Below are positions 51,096 to 60,277 of a stretch of 64,000 nucleotides of DNA, piece after piece. Source of the stretch: Methanocella paludicola SANAE (lineage in GTDB: Archaea > Halobacteriota > Methanocellia > Methanocellales > Methanocellaceae); contig NC_013665.1 in assembly GCF_000011005.1 (NCBI RefSeq), positions 2,333,501-2,397,500 on the forward strand. Direction: 5' to 3'. The notes under the pieces are model-generated. The model was not told the origin of the DNA. It was given only the letters and a program-made list of their open reading frames with translations, and ran no database searches. The position numbers and the translations under genes were made by a program. Position 1 is the first letter of the stretch, and each line of letters begins with the position of its first letter.

Positions 51096-52253
51096 TTACT
51101 GTATGGACATAGTGTAGATGGCCGAATAGCCGTCCCTGTTGTCCAGATAGGCAATGCGGCTGCCGTATAGTACCGGCGCCCTCTGGTCGTTCGGCTCGTT
51201 CGTGATGCGGCGCTCAACGTGGGTGTTCAGGTCGTAGGCGTAAATATCCCAGTTGCCGTTACGGTTGTCGTCGTAGACCAGGGTGTTGTCATAAATATCG
51301 GCGTTCCACTGCTGGCCCTCGTGCGTCGGGCAGTTGGTAGTCCCGGTGTTTATGTCGTAGATGTAGATGTGGTCCTTGCCTTCCATGTCCGAGTGGTAGA
51401 CGACAGTGTGGTCGTATATGCGGGCGTGGTTGTTGTTGCCCGTGCCCGAGGATATCTTCCGGGCCGCCGGGGTCTTCCACGACAGGTCGAGCAGGTAGAT
51501 GTCGCTCCCCGTGCCGCTCACGACCGTGTAAACCAGCTTATCGCCGTAGATCCGTATGTCCAGCGGCTTGGGAAGGTCGGACATGACGTCGGAGGCACAA
51601 CCCTGTATCATGTCGAAGACGTAGATATGGTAGCTGGGCACCCAGTTGCCTTCAGAGTTATAGTGGCCCACGTCCTGGTAGTATGCCAGCCTGTCGCCGA
51701 ACATGGTGATGCTGTTGCGGTTGCTGTTGTCGTCCGTACAGGTGAGGAGCGATTCCCTCGTCTTGATATCATATAAGTAGATCTTGTTACCGCTGTTAGG
51801 GTAGAACAGCATGACCTTACCCATGCTTATCGTGCCGAACGAGAATACCGTACCGTCGGCGATCTGGGTCCGGTCGCCTGTGCTGGTATCGTAAAGGAAC
51901 GTATAGTTCTTCGTCCCGTCGAACATGTCGTACACGATGTAGCGCTCCCAGATGCCGGGATAGGAGAACTCGAAGTTGCCGACGGTGATTTTCGTGTCCT
52001 GCTGGTAGACCCCCGTATCTATCGTGGGCGTGGGCCCCGTGCTGGCCTGAGGGGTAGGCGTCGCCGTGGGCCGGGGCGTCGATGTGGGCGTCGGAGTAGG
52101 CGTTGGCGTAGGCACCGGCGTGGGAGTGGCGTCAGGCGTAACGTAATCATATATGTAAAAGGCACTGGCTCCCAGGATGATAATGAGAACTGATAAAGCG
52201 CCGAGAAATATGAGCTCGGACGTGAGGCTTCGTTTTGGCGGCTGAGGGGTCAT
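51096..52253 (-). CDS. Membrane-anchored TolB-like beta-propeller protein
   Basis: 385 residues. One N-terminal transmembrane helix (LIFLGALSVLIIILGASAFYIYDYV), a long Thr-Pro linker (about 40-75), then repeated beta-propeller blades (e.g. YDHTVVYHSDMEGKDHIYIYDINTG, YDNTLVYDDNRNGNWDIYAYDLNT, YGSRIAYLDNRDGYSAIYTM). Exposed outside the membrane. No enzyme motif; such propellers bind proteins or carbohydrates. The Thr-Pro linker is like that of the surface protein at 23.1-23.7 kb. Confidence 0.85.
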   Translation of the reverse strand: MTPQPPKRSLTSELIFLGALSVLIIILGASAFYIYDYVTPDATPTPVPTPTPTPTPTSTPRPTATPTPQASTGPTPTIDTGVYQQDTKITVGNFEFSYPGIWERYIVYDMFDGTKNYTFLYDTSTGDRTQIADGTVFSFGTISMGKVMLFYPNSGNKIYLYDIKTRESLLTCTDDNSNRNSITMFGDRLAYYQDVGHYNSEGNWVPSYHIYVFDMIQGCASDVMSDLPKPLDIRIYGDKLVYTVVSGTGSDIYLLDLSWKTPAARKISSGTGNNNHARIYDHTVVYHSDMEGKDHIYIYDINTGTTNCPTHEGQQWNADIYDNTLVYDDNRNGNWDIYAYDLNTHVERRITNEPNDQRAPVLYGSRIAYLDNRDGYSAIYTMSIQ

Positions 52254-52335
52254 AAGATGGGCTCTTTAGCACTTTAGCGACTTCAATCGGATAATGACAA
52301 CAAGTATTAAGTCTTTTTCGGTTACTGAGCGGGGG

Positions 52336-53442
52336 TCAACCAGTAAGGATGGGCGTCTTAACATCCATGAGCGCCTCGGGCGGGGAGTCGATCATGCCCA
52401 GGGATGCCACAGCGCCGATGATGCCGCGTTCCCCGGTGATCTCGTACGTTCGGACCCGGGACTTCCGGGCGGCAGCCTGCGCCTCATCGATAGTGACAAC
52501 GCCGTTCCTCGCCCTGCAGGCAAAGCTCAGCAGCTCCGGGCAGGCCTTGAGCCCTATCTTTACGGCCATGCCGGTATCCTTCGAATGGGTCTGCTCCCGG
52601 AGGTAATCGGCCGCACGCTGGATGAGCGATTCGACAAGCTCCTTCTTGACCGCCAGCTCGATATAGCTCACGGCGTTCCCGGCGGTCTTGCCGGGCACGT
52701 CCGGGTAGAGGAAGCCCACGTTATGGGATATCCTCCGCACGCCCTCGATGGAGGATAAGAGGTCGAGCATGGAGAGCGTGAGGGCGAAGGTGGCGCCCGA
52801 GTCGGCGTCGTCCGTGTCGTCCACGCCGATGGCCATGTGGGTCAGCGCCTCCGTCACGACGATGCCCTCGACGTAGTCGCCCTTTTTCGAGTATTTGATG
52901 TCCAGCACGCCGTCGGCGCTCTCCATCATCTCGGTGAGCGAGTACGCCGGGCCGCCGAACGTGCGAATATGCTGGTAGACCAGGCCATTGCTCACTGTCA
53001 CTTTTTCCAGGTCGAGTGATTCGTTGGCCACGCTGGCCACCGGCCCCGTCTTAACCTTCTGGCGCAGTATGAGCCCGTTCTTACGCACCCTGGGGTTCCC
53101 GATCGCGTACATGTACTCGCAGAAGGCGATGCATCCCTCGCTCCGGCACTCGTGGAAGATCTCGACGATGTCGCCGTCTACCGTGGTGAAGATACGCCTG
53201 CAGGCCGACGCGGGGAGGCTCCTTATCCGGCGCATGGCGTACTTTGCCCGCTTTCGGCCGGAGCGCTCCTCGAGGACGCTGATGCACCCGTCGTCCACGA
53301 ACCGGTTAACCCAGTCCTGCACGGTGCTCCGGGGCATGCCCGAGGCTCCCGACAGGTCGTAGACGTCAAAAAAGCCCTTATCCCGGGCGATCTTCTCGAT
53401 GAGGCCTAGCAGCTCCTTGCGCTTTTCGAGGGACTTGAGCAT
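52336..53442 (-). CDS. Methanogenesis marker protein 11-type protein with N-terminal winged helix
   Basis: 368 residues. The first ~75 form a winged-helix/HTH (KGFFDVYDLSGASGMPRSTVQDWVNRFVDDGCISVLEE). The rest matches what I recall of methanogenesis marker 11: FGGPAYSLTEMM, THMAIGVDDTDDADSGATFALTLSMLDLL (a TiaS-like DDTD site), LYPDVPGKTAGNAVSYIELAV, THSKDTGMAVKIGL and GERGIIGAVASLGM. The DDTD/GATF region resembles ATP-using tRNA-agmatidine synthases, so nucleotide binding is likely; the actual role is unknown. The HTH suggests gene regulation or DNA/RNA binding. Confidence 0.7.
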   Translation of the reverse strand: MLKSLEKRKELLGLIEKIARDKGFFDVYDLSGASGMPRSTVQDWVNRFVDDGCISVLEERSGRKRAKYAMRRIRSLPASACRRIFTTVDGDIVEIFHECRSEGCIAFCEYMYAIGNPRVRKNGLILRQKVKTGPVASVANESLDLEKVTVSNGLVYQHIRTFGGPAYSLTEMMESADGVLDIKYSKKGDYVEGIVVTEALTHMAIGVDDTDDADSGATFALTLSMLDLLSSIEGVRRISHNVGFLYPDVPGKTAGNAVSYIELAVKKELVESLIQRAADYLREQTHSKDTGMAVKIGLKACPELLSFACRARNGVVTIDEAQAAARKSRVRTYEITGERGIIGAVASLGMIDSPPEALMDVKTPILTG

Positions 53443-53485
53443 GGTCGATGCACGCTATTTAGTTGCATGTAAGAGATGAAATAGC

Positions 53486-54667
53486 TTATGTGAGTGTCTT
53501 CGCGATCATTTCTACGGAGGATGCCAGTGTGTCAACTTCTTCCTTCGTGTTGTAGCAGCCGAACGAGGCCCTCACTGCGCCCGTTATGCATAGCCTCGCA
53601 AGGGCGGTCTGGGCGCATAATGCGCCGCTCCGGACGCAGACCCTCTTCGTCTCGTCAAGTATCATGGCGACGTCGTGGGAGTTGAGGTTCTTCACGTTGA
53701 ACGAGACCAGGGAGCCCCGGTCCTCCGGGCCGTATATCTCTATGCCCGGTATCTCCGAAAGGCGCTTCGCACAGTACTGTGAAAGCTCCTTCAGGTGGGC
53801 CTCGATGTTGCCGACGCCGAGCTCCTCCACGTATTTTACGGCACGACCGAGGCCGATCACGCCCGGGATGTTCGGCGTGCCGTACTCGAACCGGGAGGGG
53901 ATGTCATCGAAGCTGAAGCTCTTTATGGTCACGGTATTCACGGTACCGCCGCCGACGAAGACCGGCGTCAGCTCTTCCGGATTTTTCACGCACAGGATGC
54001 CCGTTCCCTGGGGGCCGAGCAAACCCTTGTGGCCGGGCGCGCATATGAAATCGATGTCGGACGCTTTGAAATCGTACTTCATCTCTCCGAGGGACTGGGC
54101 GGCATCGAGCAGGAGCTTAACGCCATGCTTTTTTGCGATCCTCACGATGGCGGGCACATCCTGGACGGCGCCGAAGAAGTTGGAGATGTGGCCGACGGCG
54201 ATGAGCTTCGTTTTATCGGTGATGGCGGCCTCGATCGACCCGGCGGCGATGACGCCCTTCTCGTCCGTATCGATTGCCGTCATGGTGACGCCCCGGTCGC
54301 CAAGCCTCTGCCAGGGCAGTAAGTTACTGTGATGCTCGGAGATCGACGTGATGACGTGGTCGCCCTTCTTCCAGGGCATGCCGTAGGCGACCATGTTGAT
54401 GCTCTCCGTCGTGTTACGGGTAAAAATGGTGTTGCGAGGGGGCACGCCGAGGAACGACGCTACGGCCTCGCGGGCGTCCTCGTACTTCCCGGTGGTTTCC
54501 CGGGAGAGCCGGTGAGCTCCCCTTCCGTAAGGGCCGCAGTACTCGAGGAAGTACTCGTCCATGGCCCGGACTATTTGCACGGGCTTCTGGCTCGTGGCCG
54601 CGCTGTCGAGGTAGATGACCTTTTTCAGGACGGGAAAATCCTCCCGGATCTTATGGACGTCGTACAT
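53486..54667 (-). CDS. Cysteine desulfurase (SufS/CsdA-like)
   Basis: A 393-residue PLP enzyme. Features: YLDSAATSQKP, NTTESINMVAYGM, SISEHHSNLLPW, LLLDAAQSLGEM (Asp to PLP), the PLP Lys in ICAPGHKGLLGPQGTG and the catalytic Cys in VCVRSGALCAQ. It takes sulfur from cysteine. The next gene upstream on the strand encodes a ThiS/MoaD-like carrier 47 bp away, the expected partner for thiocarboxylate formation. The loop RSGALCAQ differs slightly from the usual R-x-G-H-H-C. Confidence 0.9.
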   Translation of the reverse strand: MYDVHKIREDFPVLKKVIYLDSAATSQKPVQIVRAMDEYFLEYCGPYGRGAHRLSRETTGKYEDAREAVASFLGVPPRNTIFTRNTTESINMVAYGMPWKKGDHVITSISEHHSNLLPWQRLGDRGVTMTAIDTDEKGVIAAGSIEAAITDKTKLIAVGHISNFFGAVQDVPAIVRIAKKHGVKLLLDAAQSLGEMKYDFKASDIDFICAPGHKGLLGPQGTGILCVKNPEELTPVFVGGGTVNTVTIKSFSFDDIPSRFEYGTPNIPGVIGLGRAVKYVEELGVGNIEAHLKELSQYCAKRLSEIPGIEIYGPEDRGSLVSFNVKNLNSHDVAMILDETKRVCVRSGALCAQTALARLCITGAVRASFGCYNTKEEVDTLASSVEMIAKTLT

Positions 54668-54714
54668 GGCCGCTCCTTCGCTAGCTTATGGCCGGGCAAT
54701 ATATTAAAGCTTGT

Positions 54715-54921
54715 TTAGCCGCCCGATACGACACGCATAACATCTATATGATCCCCTGATACGCGGGAATCGAAGGCGACGGGCACCCCGCCCCTGAAGA
54801 CGACCACTGTCTCCGGGTTGACCTTTAAAAATGATAAAAGGTCGAAGTAAGTCGCGCCGTCGGGTAATTCCAGCTCACGGCTGCTTACCTCGCCCACAAA
54901 TAGCTTAACAGTGACCTTCAA
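54715..54921 (-). CDS. ThiS/MoaD-like sulfur carrier protein
   Basis: 68 residues of ubiquitin-like fold: MKVTVKLFVGEVSSRELELPDGATYFDLLSFLKVN.., ending in the required Gly-Gly (VVSGG). The terminal Gly would be thiocarboxylated. It could serve thiamine, molybdopterin (with MoaE of the 41.5-kb fusion) or tRNA thiolation. Three bp downstream of the small charged protein gene and just upstream of the cysteine desulfurase on the same strand. Confidence 0.85.
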   Translation of the reverse strand: MKVTVKLFVGEVSSRELELPDGATYFDLLSFLKVNPETVVVFRGGVPVAFDSRVSGDHIDVMRVVSGG

Positions 54922-54924
54922 GCC

Positions 54925-55125
54925 TTAAACGCCCTCTTTGGGCCCGATAATGCGGGACTCGACCTCGCCCTCTTCCACGGGCGCGGTCTCTTTTTCGTAT
55001 TCCTTGTTCAATTCTTCCATGTCAGTAAGCCCGGTCACGTTCTTACCAAGGAGCTTCCTGTCCTTTTCCTGCTCTTTCTTGGTGCCTTTCCTTTCGATGT
55101 TCCGCTTTCTGAACTTGTTAGGCAT
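54925..55125 (-). CDS. Small charged protein, unknown
   Basis: 66 residues from ATG 55125. A very basic first half (MPNKFRKRNIERKGTKKEQEKDRKLLGKN) is followed by an acidic half (LTDMEELNKEYEKETAPVEEGEVESRI). No family recognised. It precedes the ThiS/MoaD-like gene by 3 bp, so they are cotranscribed. Possibly a ribosome- or RNA-associated protein from its charge, but this is only a guess. Confidence 0.6.
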   Translation of the reverse strand: MPNKFRKRNIERKGTKKEQEKDRKLLGKNVTGLTDMEELNKEYEKETAPVEEGEVESRIIGPKEGV

Positions 55126-55236
55126 CAGTATCACTATGATGATATTGGATGCACAAGATATAAATACTCCCGGCATATAAATTGGGGAGCGTGTCGGGCG
55201 TCCTGTATGACAGGACGGTTGACGTTTTCCGCGGAT

Positions 55237-55321
55237 GCCGAGGTACTCTAACGGTAAGGGACTGGTCTCGAAAACCAGCGGTCGCAAGGCCTTAGGAGTT
55301 CAAGTCTCCTCCTCGGCGCCA
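55237..55321 (+). tRNA. tRNA-Ser (CGA)
   Basis: 85 nt including an encoded CCA. Acceptor stem GCCGAGG/CCTCGGC with discriminator G; anticodon stem CTGGT/ACCAG with loop CTCGAAA gives anticodon CGA. Long variable arm (GGTC-GCAA-GGCC) of the serine class; T-arm AGGAG-TTCAAGT-CTCCT. No intron. A 7-bp hairpin (CGTCCTG/CAGGACG, 55199-55217) lies 19 nt before the mature 5' end, and a TATA-like CATATAAAT lies upstream at about 55174. Confidence 0.95.
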
Positions 55322-55377
55322 TTTCGCATTTTCAGGATATTGCCTATTTTAGCAAGCTGCACATATACCATGATCGT

Positions 55378-56148
55378 ATGAACTCCGCGGAAAGCTTACA
55401 CCGCTTCTACTCCGGCTTCGCCGGCAAATATGACCTATTCATGCCGTGGGATCAGCGCATACGGAGAGAGAGGCGATTTTTCAAGTACGTGCTGGACGCG
55501 AACAATGTAAGCTCCGTACTGGACTGCTTTTGCGGAACGGGGTTCCATGTGGACATGCTGTCCGACATGGGGTATGACGTTGAGGGCATCGATATATCGC
55601 CCGACATGGTCGGGAAGGCGAAGGAGAACCTGAAGACAAAGGGATACGACTCGAGAGTCCAGCAGGGCGACGTGAAGGCGCTTGAAAATAAAAAGAAGTA
55701 CGACTGCGTACTCTCCATGGGCAACTCGCTGCCACACGAGTTCGGCGACGATAACATATTGAGGGCGCTGAAAGGCATGTACGGGGCGCTCAACGAGGGC
55801 GGGACATGCGTCATACACATGGAGAACTTCGACCGCCTCTACGAGGACCGCGAGCCGTTCATACCGTCGATGCACAGGCGGGACGGGCGCGGCACGGACA
55901 CGTTCATCTTCGCCATCGAATACTATGAAAAGAAGGTCGTCTTCAACATACTTTCCGTCATCGAAAGAGGGGGCCTGCCGGAATTCGCCGTCGATACCGT
56001 AGAATATTATCCCTTAAAGACAGGACGTCTCAGGGAGCTGCTGGCAGAGGCAGGATTCCAGGATATCAGGAGCTACGAGGACTTTAAGATGTCGCCACAG
56101 GGAAAGGAAGGGACATACGACATCATCATGGTGGCAAAAAAGCAATAA
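55378..56148 (+). CDS. SAM-dependent methyltransferase (class I)
   Basis: 256 residues. Motif I VLDCFCGTGFHVDMLSDMG, ribose Asp in VEGIDISPDMV, and CVLSMGNSLPHEF at motif IV. The GNSLPH and the C-terminal GRLRELLAEAGF pattern resemble glycine/sarcosine-type N-methyltransferases and related small-molecule enzymes, but the substrate is not fixed. It stands between tRNA-Ser and the polyprenyl synthase gene, each gap 60-80 bp. Confidence 0.87.
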   Translation: MNSAESLHRFYSGFAGKYDLFMPWDQRIRRERRFFKYVLDANNVSSVLDCFCGTGFHVDMLSDMGYDVEGIDISPDMVGKAKENLKTKGYDSRVQQGDVKALENKKKYDCVLSMGNSLPHEFGDDNILRALKGMYGALNEGGTCVIHMENFDRLYEDREPFIPSMHRRDGRGTDTFIFAIEYYEKKVVFNILSVIERGGLPEFAVDTVEYYPLKTGRLRELLAEAGFQDIRSYEDFKMSPQGKEGTYDIIMVAKKQ

Positions 56149-56230
56149 TTATTTTTCTCTAAGCGACCTCCTGTCAGGCCTGCACAAGCAAACAATTATA
56201 TCTTGTTGCGGAATCTAAAGGATAGATAAT

Positions 56231-57172
56231 ATGGAGAGTTCCCTCAAGGACATCGAAGCCCTGATGGAGAAGCGGGCTTCTATTATAGACAGCAGACTGA
56301 ACGCGCTCGCCTACGCCATAGAGCCGATGTTGCTGTCCGAGGTGGTCAGGTACGCTCTTTCGCTGAAAGGAAAGCGGATACGCACGACGGTACTTACGCT
56401 ATCGTGCGAGGCCGCGGGCGGCGACATGGAAAGGGCGATGGCTCCGGCCATGGCAGTGGAGATGCTCCACAACACGTCCCTCGTACTGGACGATATCATC
56501 GATAAGTCCGACATCCGGCGGGGAAAGGCGACGATCAATAACCGGTGGGGGAACGAGATGGCGCTCATCGCCTGCGACGTGATGCTCTCCCTCGCCATAC
56601 GCGAGATAACCCGCAGTGACCTGGGGCTCACGAAGCAGATGATCGATTGCGTCGCCGACTCCATGCTGAGGCTGGCCGAGGGCGAAGCGCTCGAGCTTGA
56701 GAAGAAGAAGTTCACCATCGACGATTACTATAAGATCGCGGATAAAAAGACGGCGTCCCTCTTTAGCGCTTCCGCGGAATCCGGGGCGCTGGTCGGCAAC
56801 GCCGACCAGAAGTACGTGAAGGCCCTGCAACAGTACGGCAGGAGCCTGGGCCTGGCGTTCCAGGCGAGGGACGATATCCTGGATTTTACCGGGACAGAGC
56901 AGATCGGGAAGACCGCGTTCCTGGACCTGAAGATGAACCGTCCCACGCTGGTCATGATCCTGGCCGCGGACGACGGCTTTTCCAGGGAAGATATGCTCGG
57001 GATGGGCAGGGACAGGCTGCTCGGAGAGCTCGAGCCTTACATTGAGAAAGCCGGCTCCATTTCCCGGGAGAAGGCTGAAGAGGCGAAACGCTATCTCGAC
57101 GTCATCCCCGAAAGCCTCGCGAGGGACAGGCTCGAAATACTCTGCGAGTATGTGGTGTCAAGGAAAAAATAG
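56231..57172 (+). CDS. Polyprenyl synthase (geranylgeranyl-diphosphate synthase-type)
   Basis: 313 residues of the trans-prenyltransferase family. Allylic motif LVLDDIIDKSDIRRGKATIN (first Asp-rich, D-D-x2-D) and second motif FQARDDILDFTG; GKRIRTTVLTLSCEA is the IPP-binding start. It makes C15-C30 chains; archaeal lipid needs GGPP. The residues before the first Asp-rich motif (HNTSLV) are small, so longer chains, as needed for methanophenazine, are possible. A ribosome site is weak. Confidence 0.88.
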   Translation: MESSLKDIEALMEKRASIIDSRLNALAYAIEPMLLSEVVRYALSLKGKRIRTTVLTLSCEAAGGDMERAMAPAMAVEMLHNTSLVLDDIIDKSDIRRGKATINNRWGNEMALIACDVMLSLAIREITRSDLGLTKQMIDCVADSMLRLAEGEALELEKKKFTIDDYYKIADKKTASLFSASAESGALVGNADQKYVKALQQYGRSLGLAFQARDDILDFTGTEQIGKTAFLDLKMNRPTLVMILAADDGFSREDMLGMGRDRLLGELEPYIEKAGSISREKAEEAKRYLDVIPESLARDRLEILCEYVVSRKK

Positions 57173-57258
57173 CCTGCTTTTTTTCTTCAGCATGAAAAAT
57201 TACTTTTACTGTACCCAAAAGAAAGCTTTTTAAAAAGCGCAGATAATTGCATACGACG

Positions 57259-58617
57259 ATGTGCGGCATTGGCGGGTTTTCGGGAGCTGAAGCGGGGCCT
57301 AAGACGGCGGAGATCATGCGGCTCATCCGGCACAGGGGGCCGGATGGAGAGCGCGTATGGGAGCACGGCACCGTATGCATGGGCCACGTCCACCTGAAGG
57401 TCACCGGCGACGCCCGTCAGCCCGTTGCTTTAGGGGACAGGGCGTTCACATATAATGGAGAGATCTATAACTTCAGGGAGTTCATAACGGGAGAATCCGA
57501 TACGATGGCGCTGGCAGGGATCCTGAGGGATGGCATGGAGGGCTTCATGAAGGCGGCACCGGACATCGACGGCGAGTACGCCTTCGCGTATTATGACGGC
57601 TCCCGGCTGGCGCTGGCACGGGACCCCGTTGGCATCAAGCCCCTCTACTACGGTAAGAGCGAGCAGGGCTTCGGGTTCGCCTCGGAAAGAAAGGCGCTGG
57701 TACATACGGGAATTAAAGACATACGCACTCTTGCGCCCGGCCACATATATTATGACGGCGAGGAGCGCCCGGCCGCTGGCCTGCCCCGGCATTATCCGGT
57801 CATAAAGGACGAAGATGAGGCCATTAATGCGCTTGACGGGGCGCTGGCGAAGTCGATAGAACAGCGGCGGCACAGCGACGCTGCGGTCGCGTTCTCGGGC
57901 GGGGTCGACTGCGCTCTCGTGGGCGCAATTTCCGGGCTGCCCCTGTGCACCGTGGGCCTGAAGGGCTCATACGATGTCAGGGCGGCAAAAAAGGCCGCTG
58001 AGCTAATGGGCGCTGAGAAGAGACACGTCGTCTACGAGTACGACGAGCGGGACGTGGAAGAAGCGCTGCCCCGGGTGGTGTACGCGGTCGAGAGCGCCGA
58101 CCCTGTGAAGATCTCCATAGCGCTGCCGCTGTTCATACTTGCCGAGAGGGCGAGGCATGATGGGTACAGGGTGCTGCTGTCGGGGCAGGGCGCCGACGAG
58201 CTCTTCGGCGGCTACGCCCGCCACGAGGCCGCGGCAAAAAAAGGCCGGCTGGCAGAAGCGCTGGAGCATGACCTGGAGCACATTGCCGAAGTGAACCTCG
58301 AAAGGGACGATGCCGCCACGATGGCCCACGGCGTAGAGCTTAGAGTGCCGTACCTGGGCCTGAGCGTCATACGGGCGGCACAGAAAATGGATACGTCACT
58401 TAAGGTACATTTCGATGGTAAGGATTATATACGCAAATATGTTCTTAGAAAAATGTCCGAGAAGTATCTTTCCCGGGAAGTCGCATATGCGCCTAAAAAG
58501 GCCATACAATACGGCACCGGCACGCAAAAAACGCTAGAGAGGCTGGCGTCGAAAAGAAACTTTAAGGGCATTCGTGATCATCTACAGTCACTATACGGAG
58601 AAAAATTATGGCCATAA
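57259..58617 (+). CDS. asnB: Asparagine synthase (glutamine-hydrolysing)
   Basis: 452 residues from ATG 57259, giving the N-terminal catalytic Cys (MCGIGGFSG) of class II glutaminases; GPDGERVW, HVHLKVTGD and YNGEIYNF follow. The C-terminal synthetase has the ATP loop AFSGGVDCALVGAI, and GQGADELFGGY. Shorter than bacterial AsnB (about 500-550), mainly in the first domain. It makes asparagine from aspartate and glutamine. Overlaps gatC by 10 bp. Confidence 0.92.
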   Translation: MCGIGGFSGAEAGPKTAEIMRLIRHRGPDGERVWEHGTVCMGHVHLKVTGDARQPVALGDRAFTYNGEIYNFREFITGESDTMALAGILRDGMEGFMKAAPDIDGEYAFAYYDGSRLALARDPVGIKPLYYGKSEQGFGFASERKALVHTGIKDIRTLAPGHIYYDGEERPAAGLPRHYPVIKDEDEAINALDGALAKSIEQRRHSDAAVAFSGGVDCALVGAISGLPLCTVGLKGSYDVRAAKKAAELMGAEKRHVVYEYDERDVEEALPRVVYAVESADPVKISIALPLFILAERARHDGYRVLLSGQGADELFGGYARHEAAAKKGRLAEALEHDLEHIAEVNLERDDAATMAHGVELRVPYLGLSVIRAAQKMDTSLKVHFDGKDYIRKYVLRKMSEKYLSREVAYAPKKAIQYGTGTQKTLERLASKRNFKGIRDHLQSLYGEKLWP

Positions 58618-58892
58618 GCGTGAAAGACGTCCAACATATCGCGAGCCTGGCCTGCGTGGACCTTAACGAGACCGAGCAGGAGCGCTTTGCGAAGCAGTTC
58701 AACTCTATTCTGGAATATTTCAAAGAGCTCGACGGCCTCAATACCGAGGGAGTAGAGCCGACGTACCACGTTATCGGCCTTAATAACGTCTTCCGGGAGG
58801 ACGATGCATACGAGCCGCTCCCGCAGGAAGAGGCGCTGAAGAACGCCCCGAGACATGAGAAAGGCTACTTCAAGGGCCCCAGGATCGTGTAA
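58608..58892 (+). CDS. gatC: Asp-tRNA(Asn)/Glu-tRNA(Gln) amidotransferase subunit C
   Basis: 94 residues: VKDVQHIASLACVDLNETEQERFAKQFNSILEYFKELDGLNTEGVEPTYHV and a C-terminal RHEKGYFKGPRIV, the standard GatC pattern. It clamps GatA to GatB. It overlaps the end of asnB and is 2 bp before gatA. Confidence 0.95.
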   Translation: MAISVKDVQHIASLACVDLNETEQERFAKQFNSILEYFKELDGLNTEGVEPTYHVIGLNNVFREDDAYEPLPQEEALKNAPRHEKGYFKGPRIV

Positions 58893-58894
58893 TA

Positions 58895-60277
58895 ATGGCC
58901 CTCTACGAAGAGTCTGTCCACAAGGCGTTCGATCGTATTAAGCATAGTAAGCTGAACGCCTACATTACCCTCGATAAGGAGGGCGCGCTCGAGACGGCGG
59001 GGAAGGTGGACGATGGAAAGGTCTCCGGCCGCCTGGCCGGCATGACGGTCGCGGTCAAGGACTGTATTACGACGAAAGGCTTGCTGACGACATGCGGCTC
59101 GAAGATCCTTTCTGGATATGTGCCTCCTTTTGATGCTGAGGTCGTCGCACGCCTCAGGAAAGAGGGCGCCGTCATTACAGGAAAGACCAACATGGACGAG
59201 TTCGCCATGGGCACCTCGACGGAGTCTAGCTATTACGGGCCTACGAAGAACCCCTGGGACCTCACGAGGGTGCCCGGCGGCTCCTCGGGCGGCAGCGGCG
59301 CTGCCGTGGCAGGCCTTGAGTGCCGGATGGCATTGGGCACGGACACTGGCGGGTCGGTCAGATGCCCCGCGTCCTTCTGCGGCGTCGTGGGGATCAAGCC
59401 CACGTACGGCCTCGTATCCCGGTATGGCGTGATCGCCTATGCAAATTCGCTCGAGCAGGTGGGGCCGATGGCCCGGAACGTGAGCGACGCTGCCCTGCTA
59501 CTGGACGTCATCGCGGGCCACGACCCGAAGGATTCCACGTCCGTCCCGCATGACGCCTGCTATACCGATCACCTCGTCGAGGACGTCAAAGGCCTGACTA
59601 TCGGCGTCCCGAAGGAGTACTTTGGAGAAGGCACGGACAAAAAGGTAGATAATGCCGTGTGGAGCGCCATCATGAAGCTGGACAAGCTGGGCGCCGACTA
59701 TAAAGAGGTCTCTCTGCCCCATACGAAGTACGCGCTATCCGCATACTATATCATCGCGATGTGCGAGGCGTCGTCGAACCTGGCCCGGTTCGACGGGCTG
59801 CGCTACGGCCTGCGCATCGGTAAGGACGAGAACTGGCATACGACCTTCTCCCGCATTCGGGCAGAGGGATTCGGCGAAGAGGTCAAGCGCCGCATCATGC
59901 TGGGCACCTACGCGCTCTCCGAAGGCTACTATGGTAAATACTACCTTAAAGCGCTCAAGGTAAGGACTCTCATCAAGCAGGACTTCGAAAAGGTCTTCAA
60001 GGGCGTGGACGTGCTCGCGGCCCCGACGATGCCCACGACCGCCTTCAAGATCGGCGAGCATGCGGATGACCCGCTGTCCATGTATATGGCCGATATCGAT
60101 ACCGTGCCCGTGAATTTAGCGGGCGTGCCGTCGATCTCGGTGCCCTGCGGGTTCGCAGGAAAGCTCCCCATAGGCATCCAGTTCATCGGAGGCTTCTTCG
60201 ACGAGCCAAAAATAATAAGGACGGCCCACACTTACGAGCTCAACACCGACTTCCAGAAGCTCCCGGAGGGATTTTAA
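58895..60277 (+). CDS. gatA: Amidotransferase subunit A
   Basis: 460 residues of the amidase signature family: catalytic Lys in MTVAVKDCI, cis-Ser/Ser in VPGGSSGGSGAAVAG and GTDTGGSVRCPASFCG, giving the Lys-Ser-Ser triad. It releases ammonia from glutamine and passes it to GatB. Second gene of gatCAB, directly adjoining gatB. Confidence 0.97.
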   Translation: MALYEESVHKAFDRIKHSKLNAYITLDKEGALETAGKVDDGKVSGRLAGMTVAVKDCITTKGLLTTCGSKILSGYVPPFDAEVVARLRKEGAVITGKTNMDEFAMGTSTESSYYGPTKNPWDLTRVPGGSSGGSGAAVAGLECRMALGTDTGGSVRCPASFCGVVGIKPTYGLVSRYGVIAYANSLEQVGPMARNVSDAALLLDVIAGHDPKDSTSVPHDACYTDHLVEDVKGLTIGVPKEYFGEGTDKKVDNAVWSAIMKLDKLGADYKEVSLPHTKYALSAYYIIAMCEASSNLARFDGLRYGLRIGKDENWHTTFSRIRAEGFGEEVKRRIMLGTYALSEGYYGKYYLKALKVRTLIKQDFEKVFKGVDVLAAPTMPTTAFKIGEHADDPLSMYMADIDTVPVNLAGVPSISVPCGFAGKLPIGIQFIGGFFDEPKIIRTAHTYELNTDFQKLPEGF

